Below are positions 29,597 to 38,418 of a stretch of DNA of 52,402 bases, piece by piece; position 1 is the stretch's first letter, and the number at the start of each line of letters is the position of its first letter. Under the pieces are notes generated by a model. That model searched no databases. It had not been told where the DNA came from and saw only the letters and a list, made by a program, of their open reading frames with translations. A program made the position numbers and the translations under genes. Origin of the DNA: Chromatiaceae bacterium (GTDB lineage Bacteria; Pseudomonadota; Gammaproteobacteria; Chromatiales; Chromatiaceae); contig JALOTB010000044.1 of the NCBI GenBank assembly GCA_025458165.1, positions 1 to 52,402 of the forward strand, written 5' to 3'.

Positions 29597-30007
29597 CTAC
29601 GCCTCCGCGTTCCGCTTGAGATTCGCGTCCAGGGCGACCAGGTCCCCGAGAACCCACAGGCTGCGAATCATGCCGCCGCGAGTCGTGAACAGCGCGGCAC
29701 CTTGCCACTCCAACCGCAGGCCGGTCGCTTTCCATCCCCGCAGCGGACCGACGTGCTTGCCCGAGAAGCGCATGCGCGCGAATGCACAGTCACCCTCGCT
29801 CACGCATTCGAGGATGTCGCAGCGATACTCCGCAAGGCTCGCCCGGACGGAACGGACGTAGTCAAGGAAGCGCCCACGGCCGACGCACTCGTCACCGAGC
29901 GACCCCCGGAACACGAAGGCCTCGTCCAAGATGGAGTCCGCGGCGGCTACGTCACCTTGATTCCAGATGTGCTCATAGAACGCGCTGACGAGATCCGGAG
30001 TGCTCAT
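29597..30007 (-). CDS. SnoaL-like / NTF2-fold protein
   Basis: 136 residues. The opening LVSAFYEHIWNQGDVAAADSILDEAFVFRGSLG, then GRGRFLDYVRSVRASL and the closing RIRSLWVLGDLVAL-type strand are typical of SnoaL/ester-cyclase-type NTF2-like proteins, a conical single-domain fold. Family members range from polyketide cyclases to non-enzymatic binding proteins, so no reaction is assigned. It is cytosolic. The ATG overlaps, as ATGA, the stop of an upstream frame (see 30008-30262) whose coding status is doubtful. Confidence 0.78.
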   Translation of the reverse strand: MSTPDLVSAFYEHIWNQGDVAAADSILDEAFVFRGSLGDECVGRGRFLDYVRSVRASLAEYRCDILECVSEGDCAFARMRFSGKHVGPLRGWKATGLRLEWQGAALFTTRGGMIRSLWVLGDLVALDANLKRNAEA

Positions 30008-30262
30008 GCAGCATGCAGCCCGTTCTGTTGTGCGAAATACCCGTTGAGCGATCTTCGGGACCCGAAGAAAGTCAGCATCCCGGCTAGCGATCCGCCGTCA
30101 GACGCGAGCTGAATCGGCACCCGGCGGGGGCCGGTGCGGCCTGTCGACGCGGACACCGGCCCAGGCGAACAGTAGCACCCTCGGCGCAGGCGGTCCGTCT
30201 CGGACTGGGCGACTACGGAGATGGCCGCGCGCTGTGCGTCTGCCGAGTCGGGGCTCTGCCAG
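30008..30262. other. Intergenic stretch with one doubtful frame
   Basis: Between the NTF2-like gene and the SDR gene no protein family is recognisable. A minus-strand frame ends at 30004 with the sequence SRRSLNGYFAQQNGLHAA and its stop overlaps the next start (ATGA). That would suggest coupling, but the frame must start inside the SDR gene or at an unclear GTG, and it resembles nothing known to me. I treat it as unproven. Confidence 0.3.
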
Positions 30263-30976
30263 CTACCAGGGGATGGACTCGCCGTGCCGGAAGAAGCCCC
30301 CGCTCGGACCGTCGTCCGGCAGGGTCGCGGCCCATACGATGCCGCGGGCCCCTTCCTCCACCGATAGGGTCGCATTTGGGCCGCCCATTTCGGTGCGCAC
30401 CCAGCCCGGGCAGACCGAGTTGACCTTGACGCCGGTGTCTTGCAGCTCGTCGGCGAGGATCCGGGTCAGGGCATTGAGCGCGGTCTTGGACAGCCGATAG
30501 CCTGGGCAGCAGCCGTTCATATCGCTGAGCTGGCCCATCCCGGAGGAGACGTTGACCACGCGGCCGCGGCCCGCCATCAGCGGGATCAGCGCCTGGCAGA
30601 GCATCAGCGGGCCCAGGGTGTTGGTCTCGAATCCGCGGCGGACGGTGTCGAGATCGGCGCGGAAGATGCTCGCCGCTTCGCCGCCCGGCTCCGGGTCTGG
30701 GAAGATCCCGGCGTTGTTCACCAGGCAGTCGATACGGCCGTGCTCCGCCCGGAGATCATCCGCGAGCCGCCGCACCGAGGCCGGATCGGTCACGTTCAGG
30801 GCGTGGAACCGCACATCGGGCCCAAGGGCGGCCAGCCCCTCGGCGGCTGCCCGGCCCTCGGCCTCATGCCGGGCGGTCAGCACCACGCGATAACCACGCT
30901 CGGCGAGCTGCCGGCAGGTCTCCAGTCCCAGGCCGCGATAGGCCCCGGTGACGACTGCGATGGGTGGCTGCGTCAT
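30263..30976 (-). CDS. Short-chain dehydrogenase/reductase
   Basis: 237 residues, a classical SDR. The cofactor motif is [18 protein letters not shown]. The acidic/basic region [11 protein letters not shown], with Arg after the second strand, favours NADP(H). The structural motif is CLVNNAGIF. The catalytic set is Ser in [11 protein letters not shown] and the YRLSK Tyr/Lys pair. The protein ends with [13 protein letters not shown], a tail seen in carbonyl-reductase-like SDRs. It reduces or oxidises an unknown carbonyl/alcohol substrate in the cytosol. The closest described relatives by sequence style are plant and animal carbonyl reductases. It stands alone, with about 105 bp upstream. Confidence 0.92.
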   Translation of the reverse strand: MTQPPIAVVTGAYRGLGLETCRQLAERGYRVVLTARHEAEGRAAAEGLAALGPDVRFHALNVTDPASVRRLADDLRAEHGRIDCLVNNAGIFPDPEPGGEAASIFRADLDTVRRGFETNTLGPLMLCQALIPLMAGRGRVVNVSSGMGQLSDMNGCCPGYRLSKTALNALTRILADELQDTGVKVNSVCPGWVRTEMGGPNATLSVEEGARGIVWAATLPDDGPSGGFFRHGESIPW

Positions 30977-31081
30977 TGTCCGCTCCTCCAGGGTTGGATG
31001 TTTGTTTCGGGAAAGGTAGTCTCCTGGCGCCCGAGTTCAATCGGGCTCGCTCGCCCGGGTGGCGTCGCGCCCATGGCGTCT

Positions 31082-31969
31082 TCAGGCCCGGTACTGGAGG
31101 TTCGTGGACCACAGCCTCAGCCGCTCGGCGAGCGGGGAGTCGAGGTGGGCCCGCTCGCCCCGTTGCTCCGACCCGAAGAGAAAGCGGAACTGGAGCATGC
31201 GTGCGCCATAGGCCAGGCGGCGCCGCTCCAGCCGAACATGGGGGCGGATGTACGGATCGATCTGCGCGAGCATAGCGTCGGGGATGCTCAGCGCCTCGAG
31301 CCTTGCCGCGAAGGCGGGGTCGAGCAGCTCGGGCCCCCACAGGGTGATCGACCACAGGAAGTCCTCGGGTCGCAGCGGACCTTCGGCCGGATGAACGACC
31401 GATGTCGAGCTGGTCGCACTCGTCACCACGCCGCCCGTCGTTCCGACATCCGCGTAGGCGAAGCGCGCCTGGACCTGCTCCGCGAGCGTGGCCACCAGCT
31501 CCCCGACCCTGGCGCCGCGCTCGGCGCGCCGCGCGAGGGTCTGCTCCACGCCACCGGCTGGATCGAAGGGCTCGCCCGTGAACGCACTCTGATCGGCGAC
31601 CAGTGCGAGCTCGACCATGGCCGGATCATGCCAGGACACACCCGCCTCGTTGCCGGGGTTGTGCAGATCCAGGCTCACGAGAAAGCCGCCGGCGTCGTAC
31701 AGGGGTAGCGCGGACTCCGCCACCAGCAGCTCGGCGTAGGCGCGACCGGGCGGCATGGGGCGCCCGTTGGGCAGCGTCCGCCCGGCCAACTCACGCAGCC
31801 AGGGCCGGCGTCCGGCCGCGCGCTCATCGAGCAGCGCGAGATGCCGCCCGACCCGCTCCGCATCTCCTCCGAGACCCTGCAGAAACGCGGCGACACCCGT
31901 TCGCCAATCCGCGCTCGCCGCGACCACAATGACGGCATCCTTGGTCCGACCAGGAAGGGCAAGGGGCAT
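31082..31969 (-). CDS. Hypothetical protein, 295 residues, family not recognised
   Basis: The frame starts MPLALPGRTKDAVIVVAASADWRT and has normal amino-acid composition for a soluble protein, with no cysteine, signal peptide or membrane helix. Visible features are a hydrophobic strand (AVIVVAAS), an RPWLRELAGR segment, DAGGFLVSLDLHNPGNEAGVSWHDP in the middle with clustered His/Asp/Glu, and a Arg-rich end (RLERRRLAYGARMLQFRFLFGSEQRGERAHL). I could not match it to a family. Its coding status is supported by its length and protein-like sequence compared with the opposite-strand shadow. The following 219 bp (31970-32188) hold nothing I can support. Confidence 0.55.
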   Translation of the reverse strand: MPLALPGRTKDAVIVVAASADWRTGVAAFLQGLGGDAERVGRHLALLDERAAGRRPWLRELAGRTLPNGRPMPPGRAYAELLVAESALPLYDAGGFLVSLDLHNPGNEAGVSWHDPAMVELALVADQSAFTGEPFDPAGGVEQTLARRAERGARVGELVATLAEQVQARFAYADVGTTGGVVTSATSSTSVVHPAEGPLRPEDFLWSITLWGPELLDPAFAARLEALSIPDAMLAQIDPYIRPHVRLERRRLAYGARMLQFRFLFGSEQRGERAHLDSPLAERLRLWSTNLQYRA

Positions 31970-32188
31970 GGGCCGTCCTCTCGACTGCCGTGGTCAGGGG
32001 ATTGGGCGGGCCCGAGCCTCAACCGGGCGTGCACTTGTCGGGTAGCGGGGTGACGGTAAGGCCAACCGGCCGCCCGATCCTTTAAGACATGTCAAGCGCC
32101 AGCACGGAGTCCTCGATGGCCAGCATGAACCGGGGACGCTCCGACCAGTCCGTCCCAGCGAAACTCGTATCCCGCGGCCATCCGATCG

Positions 32189-32659
32189 CTACTCGATCGC
32201 CTCGCGCACCACGCCGTCGACCAGGTCGAAGAGCTTCTGCTCGATGGGGGCCATGTCCTTGCCGGCCAGGGTCTGGCGGCGGAAGGCGACGTAGACCTGA
32301 TCGGGCTCGGCGGTCAAGACGTAGACGCTGACGACGAGCGGACAGGTGGCGGCATTGCTGGGATCGGCCGCGATCATCTCGTGGGAGAGCAGGGCGCTGC
32401 AAAACTCCACGTTGTCCGCCTGGCGGAAGACCTCGTTCGGAAAGCCGAGATCCTTGCCGGTGCGGTTGAGCATCTCGGCGACATGCGCGACGTCCCGCAC
32501 GATCAGGCCGCGGCCCTCGATGGCCATGGTGATGGCGTCCTTGACGTCTTCGTACTTACCGCTCGCCTTGTAGACGACGGTCGGCGGCTCGGCCAAGGCG
32601 CCCGCGGTGAACAACAGGGCAGCGGCCAGACCGAGGAAGGTGCTCGAGTGTTTGTTCAT
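32189..32659 (-). CDS. DUF302 family periplasmic protein
   Basis: 156 residues with a signal peptide (MNKHSSTFLGLAAALLFTAGALA). The mature part shows the DUF302 pattern: VVYKASGKYEDVKDAITMAIEGRGL, HVAEMLNRTGKDLGFP, FCSALLSHEMIAADPSNAATCPLVVSVY. Two cysteines (in EFCSA and ATCPL) could form a disulfide. DUF302 proteins are small alpha/beta proteins of unknown role, often near sulfur-oxidation or redox genes in sulfur bacteria. A good ribosome site (AAGGAGCTCCC on the minus strand) precedes the ATG. OsmC, GGCT-like and DJ-1 genes lie upstream on the same strand but 143 bp away. Confidence 0.88.
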   Translation of the reverse strand: MNKHSSTFLGLAAALLFTAGALAEPPTVVYKASGKYEDVKDAITMAIEGRGLIVRDVAHVAEMLNRTGKDLGFPNEVFRQADNVEFCSALLSHEMIAADPSNAATCPLVVSVYVLTAEPDQVYVAFRRQTLAGKDMAPIEQKLFDLVDGVVREAIE

Positions 32660-32802
32660 GGGAGCTCCTTTGGTGTGTGTCGAGTCAACCGCCGCGACTT
32701 GGGTCGGCCGTGCGGGGCTTGAGAGGTCGATCCACGGTGGCCGGCGGCGTCATCACTATAGTGCCGCCGCGCCCGGCCGAATAGCGTGCGGCGCTTGCTC
32801 CC

Positions 32803-33264
32803 TCACTCCGAACTGTGCAGCACCTGACCCTGTTGATCCTGGACCGAGACCTTGATCGGGATGCCCTGCCGGATGCTGGCGGAGACGACGCAGAAGTCCT
32901 CGAACAGCACCTTGCATCGCTCGAAGCGCTTGGACTGCACCAGCTCGTCGGCGACGATCAACTTGACCTCTATCCCGCCGATGCGCAGACGCTTCTGCTC
33001 GTTGCGAATCAGGATGCAGGTCGCCTCGGTGCGCAGGCTGTGCCCGGGCGGCTCTTCCTTGGCCAGGCAGTAGAGCAGGCTCGCGCTCAGGCAATTGGCC
33101 GCAGCCGCCGCGAGCAGGCGCGAGGCGTTGGGGCCCGAGGCCTCGCCGAGCGGCGGGGGCTCGTCCATCAGCAGGTCGGCGGCCTTCTTCCAGTCGAACT
33201 GGACGTTGATCTGGTAGTCCTCGAGCTGGGTGAGATGGATGGTAAAGCGGCCTTCTTCGGACAT
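32803..33264 (-). CDS. OsmC family protein
   Basis: 153 residues from the ATG at 33264 (MSEEGRFTIHLTQLEDYQINV), preceded by GAGGAGTCCCC. The typical OsmC helix carries the first cysteine in LLAAAAANCLSASLLYCLAKE, and the second is in RFERCKVLFEDFCVVSASIRQG. OsmC/Ohr proteins use two cysteines to reduce organic hydroperoxides. Here the spacing of C59 and C118/C125 is compatible with that, but members of this branch are not characterised, so the catalytic role is inferred. It forms a likely operon with the GGCT-like and DJ-1 genes upstream (22-bp gap). Confidence 0.87.
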   Translation of the reverse strand: MSEEGRFTIHLTQLEDYQINVQFDWKKAADLLMDEPPPLGEASGPNASRLLAAAAANCLSASLLYCLAKEEPPGHSLRTEATCILIRNEQKRLRIGGIEVKLIVADELVQSKRFERCKVLFEDFCVVSASIRQGIPIKVSVQDQQGQVLHSSE

Positions 33265-33286
33265 GGGGACTCCTCGATGGGGTCGG

Positions 33287-33721
33287 TCAGCGCGCGGATA
33301 CCGACTGCGCGCGGCGGGGGTTCTTGGGGTCGCGCCGGCCACGGATGGCGGCGGCGCGAATGGAGTCGGAGTCGGCGCTGAGGCGCCAGTCGCCCCAGTG
33401 GATCACCGGGCGGTTGCCGATGGGTCCGCGGTAGAGATAGACCCAGGCGCGACCGTAGGCGGTCGGGATCAGCACCCGGTCGTAGAGCTGCGGGTACTCC
33501 TCCAGCCGATCGAGGCGGGCGAGACCCGCCGCGTCGACCCGGTAGACCTCGCCTGCGACGGCGGTCGAGCCGCCGCGGGCGAGCCCTGGATAGGCCCCGA
33601 GCCGGAACAGGGTGAAGCAGGGCTCGGTGCGGTGGGGACCGAGCAGCTCGGCCCCCGCGAGCAGGCGATGGTTGACCCCGCCGCTGAGCAGGGTGCCGTA
33701 GACGAAGACCCGATGGCGCAT
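33287..33721 (-). CDS. Gamma-glutamylcyclotransferase-like (AIG2/GGCT) protein
   Basis: 144 residues. The substrate-binding motif VFVYGTLLSGGVNHRLL at the start and the general-base glutamate in LDRLEEYPQLYDRV are those of the GGCT/AIG2 fold. The YLYRGPIGNRPVIHWGDWR segment closes the barrel. The last 25 residues are basic and disordered. Family members convert gamma-glutamyl amino acids or other gamma-glutamylamines to 5-oxoproline; the bacterial YtfP branch is poorly defined. The ATG overlaps the stop of the DJ-1 gene by 1 nt (TGATG), so the two are coupled. Confidence 0.86.
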   Translation of the reverse strand: MRHRVFVYGTLLSGGVNHRLLAGAELLGPHRTEPCFTLFRLGAYPGLARGGSTAVAGEVYRVDAAGLARLDRLEEYPQLYDRVLIPTAYGRAWVYLYRGPIGNRPVIHWGDWRLSADSDSIRAAAIRGRRDPKNPRRAQSVSAR

Positions 33722-34308
33722 CAAGGCTCGATCCGCGTCCCCAGCACGTCGAGGAACTTGCGCATCCACTCGGGGTGCGCCGGCCAGGCGGGCGCGGTGA
33801 CCAGGTTGCCGTCGGCGTGGGCGTTGGAGGCGGTGGCGTTCACCTCGCACCAGGTCGCCCCGGCGCGCTCGACGTCCGGCTTGACGGCGGGGTAGGCGGT
33901 GGCGGTGCGCCCCTCCAGCACGCCGGCGGCCACAAGGATCTGCTGGCCGTGACAGATCGAGGCGATCGGCTTGTTGGTCTGGGCGAAGTGGCGCACGATC
34001 TCGATCACCCGCGGGTTGAGCCGCAGGTACTCGGGGGCGCGCCCTCCGGGGATCACCAGGGCGTGGTAGGCCGCGGGGTCGACGGCGTCGAAATCGCCGT
34101 TGATCGCGAAGTTGTGGCCCGGCTTCTCGCTGTAGGTCTGGTCGCCCTCGAAGTCGTGCACCGCAGTGCGCACGGTCTCACCGGGCTTCTTGCCGGGGCA
34201 GACGGCGTGCACCTCGTGACCGACCATGAGCAGCATCTGGAAGGGGACCATCGCCTCGTAGTCCTCGACGAAATCGCCGACCAGCATCAGGATTTTCTTG
34301 GTTGCCAT
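33721..34308 (-). CDS. DJ-1/PfpI family protein
   Basis: 195 residues. It opens [30 protein letters not shown] with the conserved Glu of the PfpI site. It has the nucleophile elbow [10 protein letters not shown] with the reactive cysteine followed by His, and [14 protein letters not shown]. The [24 protein letters not shown] ending matches the PfpI/YhbO-type proteins. These are proposed glyoxalases/deglycases or stress chaperones rather than true proteases. The first gene of a small redox-stress set (DJ-1, GGCT-like, OsmC). The ATG at 34308 has GGAGACTCG upstream on the minus strand. Confidence 0.92.
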   Translation of the reverse strand: MATKKILMLVGDFVEDYEAMVPFQMLLMVGHEVHAVCPGKKPGETVRTAVHDFEGDQTYSEKPGHNFAINGDFDAVDPAAYHALVIPGGRAPEYLRLNPRVIEIVRHFAQTNKPIASICHGQQILVAAGVLEGRTATAYPAVKPDVERAGATWCEVNATASNAHADGNLVTAPAWPAHPEWMRKFLDVLGTRIEP

Positions 34309-34467
34309 GACGAGTCTCCTCGGGTGGTTGGGGCATGAGGGCCGCGCTCAACTATAGCCAATGCCGGCGAGGTCGGTGAACCTGAGGGCGGATGTCGCCG
34401 CCCCTGTGGGAGCGGCTTGCAGCCGCGACCTGGGCGATGGGGGCAGTTTGTGCGCGGAGGAAACGAG

Positions 34468-34821
34468 ATGATGGATGAGACACGGCCTGGGATGCGCGAG
34501 CGGGCGACGCTCGGGATGCAGCGCGCGGGCGACTGGGTCGCGGCCAACCGTTCGCACTGGCTGCGCGGCCTGCTGATGCTCGGCTTCTTCCTCGTGCTCT
34601 GGGTGCTGCGGCTGGTGGTCGCCGTCGCGGCCATCTTCCAGCTCGGCGCGCTGCTCCTCACCGGCGCTCCCAACGATCAGGTGGCCCGCTTTGGGGCCGC
34701 GCTAGCCTTCTATACGGCAGAGATCGTCGCCTATCTCACCTGCGCGAGCGACCGGCTGCCATTCCCCTTCGGCCCCTGGCCGCGGGCGGAGTCTATCGAG
34801 CCCCGCAATCCTTGGGAGTGA
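34468..34821 (+). CDS. DUF4389 family membrane protein
   Basis: 117 residues. The first of two tandem ATGs (34468) has GGAGG 7 nt upstream. A hydrophobic segment lies at about 35-65 (LRGLLMLGFFLVLWVLRLVVAVAAIFQLGALLLTG), and a second at about 70-92 (FGAALAFYTAEIVAYLTCAS). The protein ends in the DUF4389-typical LPFPFGPWPR. Function unknown; inner-membrane. The preceding 130 bp contain the short sequence GTGGGAGCGGCTTGCAGCCGCGA, a REP-like hairpin common in gammaproteobacterial intergenic regions. Confidence 0.82.
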   Translation: MMDETRPGMRERATLGMQRAGDWVAANRSHWLRGLLMLGFFLVLWVLRLVVAVAAIFQLGALLLTGAPNDQVARFGAALAFYTAEIVAYLTCASDRLPFPFGPWPRAESIEPRNPWE

Positions 34822-34905
34822 GGGCCTCCTCACCGCGGGGCGGCTCGCGCTGGATCATCCTGTCTCGGCTAGACTTACCGTCGTCGGAGCTTGGAGCCGT
34901 GCTAC

Positions 34906-35529
34906 ATGACCCCGAAGAGTGCATCCGCCGCTGTGCCCGGCGCTCCTGAGCCGGCCTGGGACGTCGCGCGACTGTTTCCCCCTCAGGGGGTATGGAGCGA
35001 GGAGGAGTTCTTGCGGCTGCCCGGAAACCGCGTCGCTGAGCTTGATGACGGGCGCATCGAGGTGCTGGATAGGCCAAGCGAGCTTCATCAGCTACTCGTC
35101 GCCTACCTGTACCGAGCGCTCTTGGATTTCGTGAGCGGATCTGGGATGGGTACGGTGCTGTTCGCCCCGTTCCCGATCAAGCTTTGGGACGGCAAGCTCC
35201 GCGAGCCAGACTTGGCCTTCATGCGCCGCGAGCACGCCGATCGCCGCCACCAGTCCTACTGGCTCGGCGCCGATCTCGTCATGGAGGTGATGAGTCCCGA
35301 TGACCCCAAGCGGGACAGCGAGGTCAAGAAGGCCGAGTACGCCCGTGCTGGTGTTCCCGAGTACTGGCTGATCGAGCCGTTGGCAGAGACCGTCACGGTG
35401 CTGGTGCTCGACGGCAAGGCGGATCAGTACGCCGTCCATGGCGTCTTTCGTAAGGGGCAAACGGCTGGCTCGCGAGAGCTGCCGGGCTTTGCCGTCGACG
35501 TTCAAGCCCTGTTCGCCGCAGCCAACTGA
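34906..35529 (+). CDS. Uma2 family (DUF820) restriction-endonuclease-like protein
   Basis: 207 residues from the ATG at 34906, with an in-frame TTG at 34891 as alternative. Uma2 features are an N-terminal GVWSEEEFLRLP, RVAELDDGRIEVLDRPSELHQ, and the PD-(D/E)xK core REPDLAFM ... DLVMEVMSPDDP ... EVKKAEYARAGVPEYWLIEP with its Asp, Glu and Lys. Family members are abundant in cyanobacteria and Chloroflexi, usually many per genome, and no biological role is proven. The gene stands alone. Patchy occurrence suggests horizontal acquisition, but base composition here is not clearly different from its neighbours. Confidence 0.9.
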   Translation: MTPKSASAAVPGAPEPAWDVARLFPPQGVWSEEEFLRLPGNRVAELDDGRIEVLDRPSELHQLLVAYLYRALLDFVSGSGMGTVLFAPFPIKLWDGKLREPDLAFMRREHADRRHQSYWLGADLVMEVMSPDDPKRDSEVKKAEYARAGVPEYWLIEPLAETVTVLVLDGKADQYAVHGVFRKGQTAGSRELPGFAVDVQALFAAAN

Positions 35530-35600
35530 CCGCGACTCGGGCTGCCGCGCCGTCTGGCGCGGCGGCTCGTGGACGCCTGCGGAGCCGTCGTCGGTGACGC

Positions 35601-38324
35601 TCAAGCCACGGCCGCGCGCGTCCCTGCCTCGCCCCGCCGTCGGTAGGCCTTCTCCAATCCCATCACGAGGTAGATGACGAGTCCGACCCCCAGGATCGGG
35701 AGCCAGTAGTAGGCGTCGATGGGGTCGGTGTGGAAGAGCTGGTTCATCACCGGAAGGTAGATGAAGGCAAGCTGGGCGAGCATCATCGCGGCGATGCCGG
35801 CCCAGATCCAGGGGTTGCTCATGAGCCCGAGGCGGAACATCGACAAGCGCGTCGAACGGCAGTTCAAGAGATAGAAGGACTGCCCCACTGCGAACACGGT
35901 CACTGCGATGGTGCGCGCCTGCTCCTCGGTGGCCCCATGCCTCAGGGCCCACTCGAAGAGGCCGAAGGCCCCGACGAGGAGCATCAGCCCGACCAGGACG
36001 ATGCGCAGGACGAGCTCGCCGCTGAGGATCGGCGAGCCGGGGATGCGCGGCGGGCGGGTCATGAGCCCGGGCTCCTTGGGCTCGAAGGCCAGTGTGAGGC
36101 CGAGGAAGACGGCGGTGGTCATGTTGATCCACAGGGCCTGAACCGGCAGCACCGGCAGCGGCTGGGCGAGGAGCACGGCGACCAGGATCACCAGGCCCTG
36201 ACCGGCGTTGGTGGCGAGGATCCAGGTGATGAATTTGGTCAGGTTGTCGAAGACGCCGCGGCCTTCCTCCACCGCCGCCTCGATGGTCGCGAAGTTGTCG
36301 TCGGTGAGCACCATGTCCGAGGCCTCCTTGGCGACCTCGGTGCCGGTGATCCCCATGGCCACGCCGATGTCGGCGCGGCGCAGCGCCGGGGCGTCGTTGA
36401 CCCCGTCCCCCGTCATGGCCACCACCTCGTTGCGCGCCTGCAGGGCCTCGACCAGGCGGAGCTTCTGCTCCGGGGTGACGCGGGCGAACACGGCCGTGTC
36501 ACGCACGGCCTCGGTCAGCTCGGCATCGGAGAGGGTGGCGAGCTGCTTGCCGGTGAGTGCCGCGGGAACACCGCCTCCCTTCACCCGCTCGTCGAGGCCG
36601 ATCTGACCGGCGATCGCGGCCGCGGTGAGTGCGTGATCGCCGGTGATCATCTTCACGCGGATTCCCGCACCGTGGCAGGCCGCGACGGCGCGGATCGCCT
36701 CCTCGCGGGGCGGGTCGATCATCCCCTGCAGGCCGATAAAGGTCAGCCCCTCGGCGAGATTCGGGTGGTCTACCGTCTCCTGTCCCGCACGGGCCGGGAG
36801 CTGGGCGAACGCGAGCACCCGCAGGCCCTCCTTGGCGAGTGCCTCCACCTGCGCCTGCACGGCGTCGGTGTCGAGCGACCCGACCTCGCCTTGGGCGTCG
36901 AGTGCCCCGGTGCAGCGCGGGAGCAACGCCTCGGCCGAGCCCTTGAGATAGATGATGGGTGTCTCTCCGGCATGGAGGGTCGCCATGTACTGGTGCTCGG
37001 ATTCGAAGGGGACGGAATCCCGCCGAGGCGCGGCCGCCTCGGCATCCTCGGTATCCAGTCCCGCCTTGCGCGCCGCGACCAGGAGCGCCCCCTCGGTGGG
37101 GTCGCCCTCGATGCGCCAGGTGCCCTCGGACTCGCGCAGGACCGAGTCGTTGCACAGCAGCCCCGCGCGCAGCAGCGCGACCAGGGCTGGGTGCTCGCCG
37201 GGCTCGATCGGCTGCCCGTCCTGTTGCAGCTCGCCCTCGGGGCTGTAGCCGACGCCCGTGACGTCGAACAGCTCCCCCCCGGCCCAGAGTCGCTGGACGG
37301 TCATCTCGTTGCGGGTGAGGGTGCCGGTCTTGTCCGAGCAGATCACCGTGGTGCTGCCCAGGGTCTCGACCGCCGGCAGGCGGCGGATGATGGCGTTGCG
37401 CTTGGCCATGCGGCCCACGCCGATCGCCAGCGTGATGGTGAGCACCGCGGGCAGGCCCTCGGGGATCATGGCGACGGCGAGCGCGACGGCCGCCATGAAC
37501 ATGTTGACCCAGGACTCCCCGTGCAGCAGCCCGACCAGGAAGGTCAGCGCCGCGAGCGCCAGGATGGCGTAGAGCAGGTAGCGGCTGAAGCGCGCGACCT
37601 GGCGGGTCAGCGGGGTGTCGAGCTGCTGGGCGCTGGCGATCAGCTCGGAGATCCGCCCGACCTCGGTCCCGTCGCCGATCGCCGTGACCACGCCGGTCGC
37701 GGTCCCGTAGGTCACCAGGGTGGAGGTGTACGCCATGTTGCGCCGGTCGGCGAGCGCCGTGTCGTGATCCAGCGCACCGGCCGCCTTTTCGACCGGGACC
37801 GACTCGCCGGTCAGGGCCGACTCGTCGACCTGCAGGTCGCGCACCTTGAGCAGCCGCAGGTCCGCCGGCACCTTGTCGCCCGAGGCGAGCAGGACCAGGT
37901 CGCCCGGCACCAGCTCGCGCGCGTCGACACGCTGCTTGCCCCCCGCGCGGACCACAGTGGCCTCGGTGGTGAGCGCCCGGGAGAGGGCGGCCAGCGCGCT
38001 CAGGGCCTTGTTCTCCTGCACGAAGCCGATGATCGCGTTGAGCAGGACCACGCCGAAGATTACCGCGGCGTCGACATAGCCGCCCAGGGCGAGCTTGACC
38101 AGGATGGCCGCGAGCAGGATGTAGACCAGGGCGTCGTGGAACTGCTCCAGGAAACGCCGCAGGGCGCTCTTCCCCTTGGGTGGGGTGAGTGCATTGGGGC
38201 CGAAGCGCTCCTGGCGCTCGCTGACCTCGAAGCGGTCGAGGCCGCGCTCGGCGTTGGTGTCGAGCAGGTCGAGCACCTCCGCGTCCGGGAGGTGGTGCCA
38301 GTGTTTCTCGAGCAGGTCTTGCAT
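35601..38324 (-). CDS. P2-type cation-transporting ATPase (CtpF/PacL-like)
   Basis: 907 residues. An N-terminal cation-ATPase domain (1-70, RFEVSERQERFGPNAL) is followed by the actuator with ALTGESVPVEKAA, M4 with IPEGLPAVLTI, the phosphorylation site CSDKTGTLTRNEMTV, the KGSAEALLPRC nucleotide-domain motif, MITGDHALTA and MTGDGVNDAPALRRADIGVAMG. Six C-terminal helices follow. The architecture is that of calcium-type P2 pumps, but the M6 motif reads WINMTTAVFL: the Asp that coordinates Ca(2+) in SERCA-type pumps (NLVTD) is Ala here. Transported ion therefore uncertain. The universal stress protein gene lies upstream, 94 bp away on the same strand. Confidence 0.92.
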   Translation of the reverse strand: MQDLLEKHWHHLPDAEVLDLLDTNAERGLDRFEVSERQERFGPNALTPPKGKSALRRFLEQFHDALVYILLAAILVKLALGGYVDAAVIFGVVLLNAIIGFVQENKALSALAALSRALTTEATVVRAGGKQRVDARELVPGDLVLLASGDKVPADLRLLKVRDLQVDESALTGESVPVEKAAGALDHDTALADRRNMAYTSTLVTYGTATGVVTAIGDGTEVGRISELIASAQQLDTPLTRQVARFSRYLLYAILALAALTFLVGLLHGESWVNMFMAAVALAVAMIPEGLPAVLTITLAIGVGRMAKRNAIIRRLPAVETLGSTTVICSDKTGTLTRNEMTVQRLWAGGELFDVTGVGYSPEGELQQDGQPIEPGEHPALVALLRAGLLCNDSVLRESEGTWRIEGDPTEGALLVAARKAGLDTEDAEAAAPRRDSVPFESEHQYMATLHAGETPIIYLKGSAEALLPRCTGALDAQGEVGSLDTDAVQAQVEALAKEGLRVLAFAQLPARAGQETVDHPNLAEGLTFIGLQGMIDPPREEAIRAVAACHGAGIRVKMITGDHALTAAAIAGQIGLDERVKGGGVPAALTGKQLATLSDAELTEAVRDTAVFARVTPEQKLRLVEALQARNEVVAMTGDGVNDAPALRRADIGVAMGITGTEVAKEASDMVLTDDNFATIEAAVEEGRGVFDNLTKFITWILATNAGQGLVILVAVLLAQPLPVLPVQALWINMTTAVFLGLTLAFEPKEPGLMTRPPRIPGSPILSGELVLRIVLVGLMLLVGAFGLFEWALRHGATEEQARTIAVTVFAVGQSFYLLNCRSTRLSMFRLGLMSNPWIWAGIAAMMLAQLAFIYLPVMNQLFHTDPIDAYYWLPILGVGLVIYLVMGLEKAYRRRGEAGTRAAVA

Positions 38325-38418
38325 CGGTCTTTAGCCCTTCGGTAAGAGCCCTGCCGGGCCCGTGCGTTCCCAGCGGGGAGGGGCATCAGCCGGGACGCAG
38401 TGTCGCCGGGCGAGCCGT

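Noticed and set aside
35730..38345. 871-codon plus-strand frame
   Set aside because: Antisense to the P2-type ATPase; an extreme example of GC-driven open frames.
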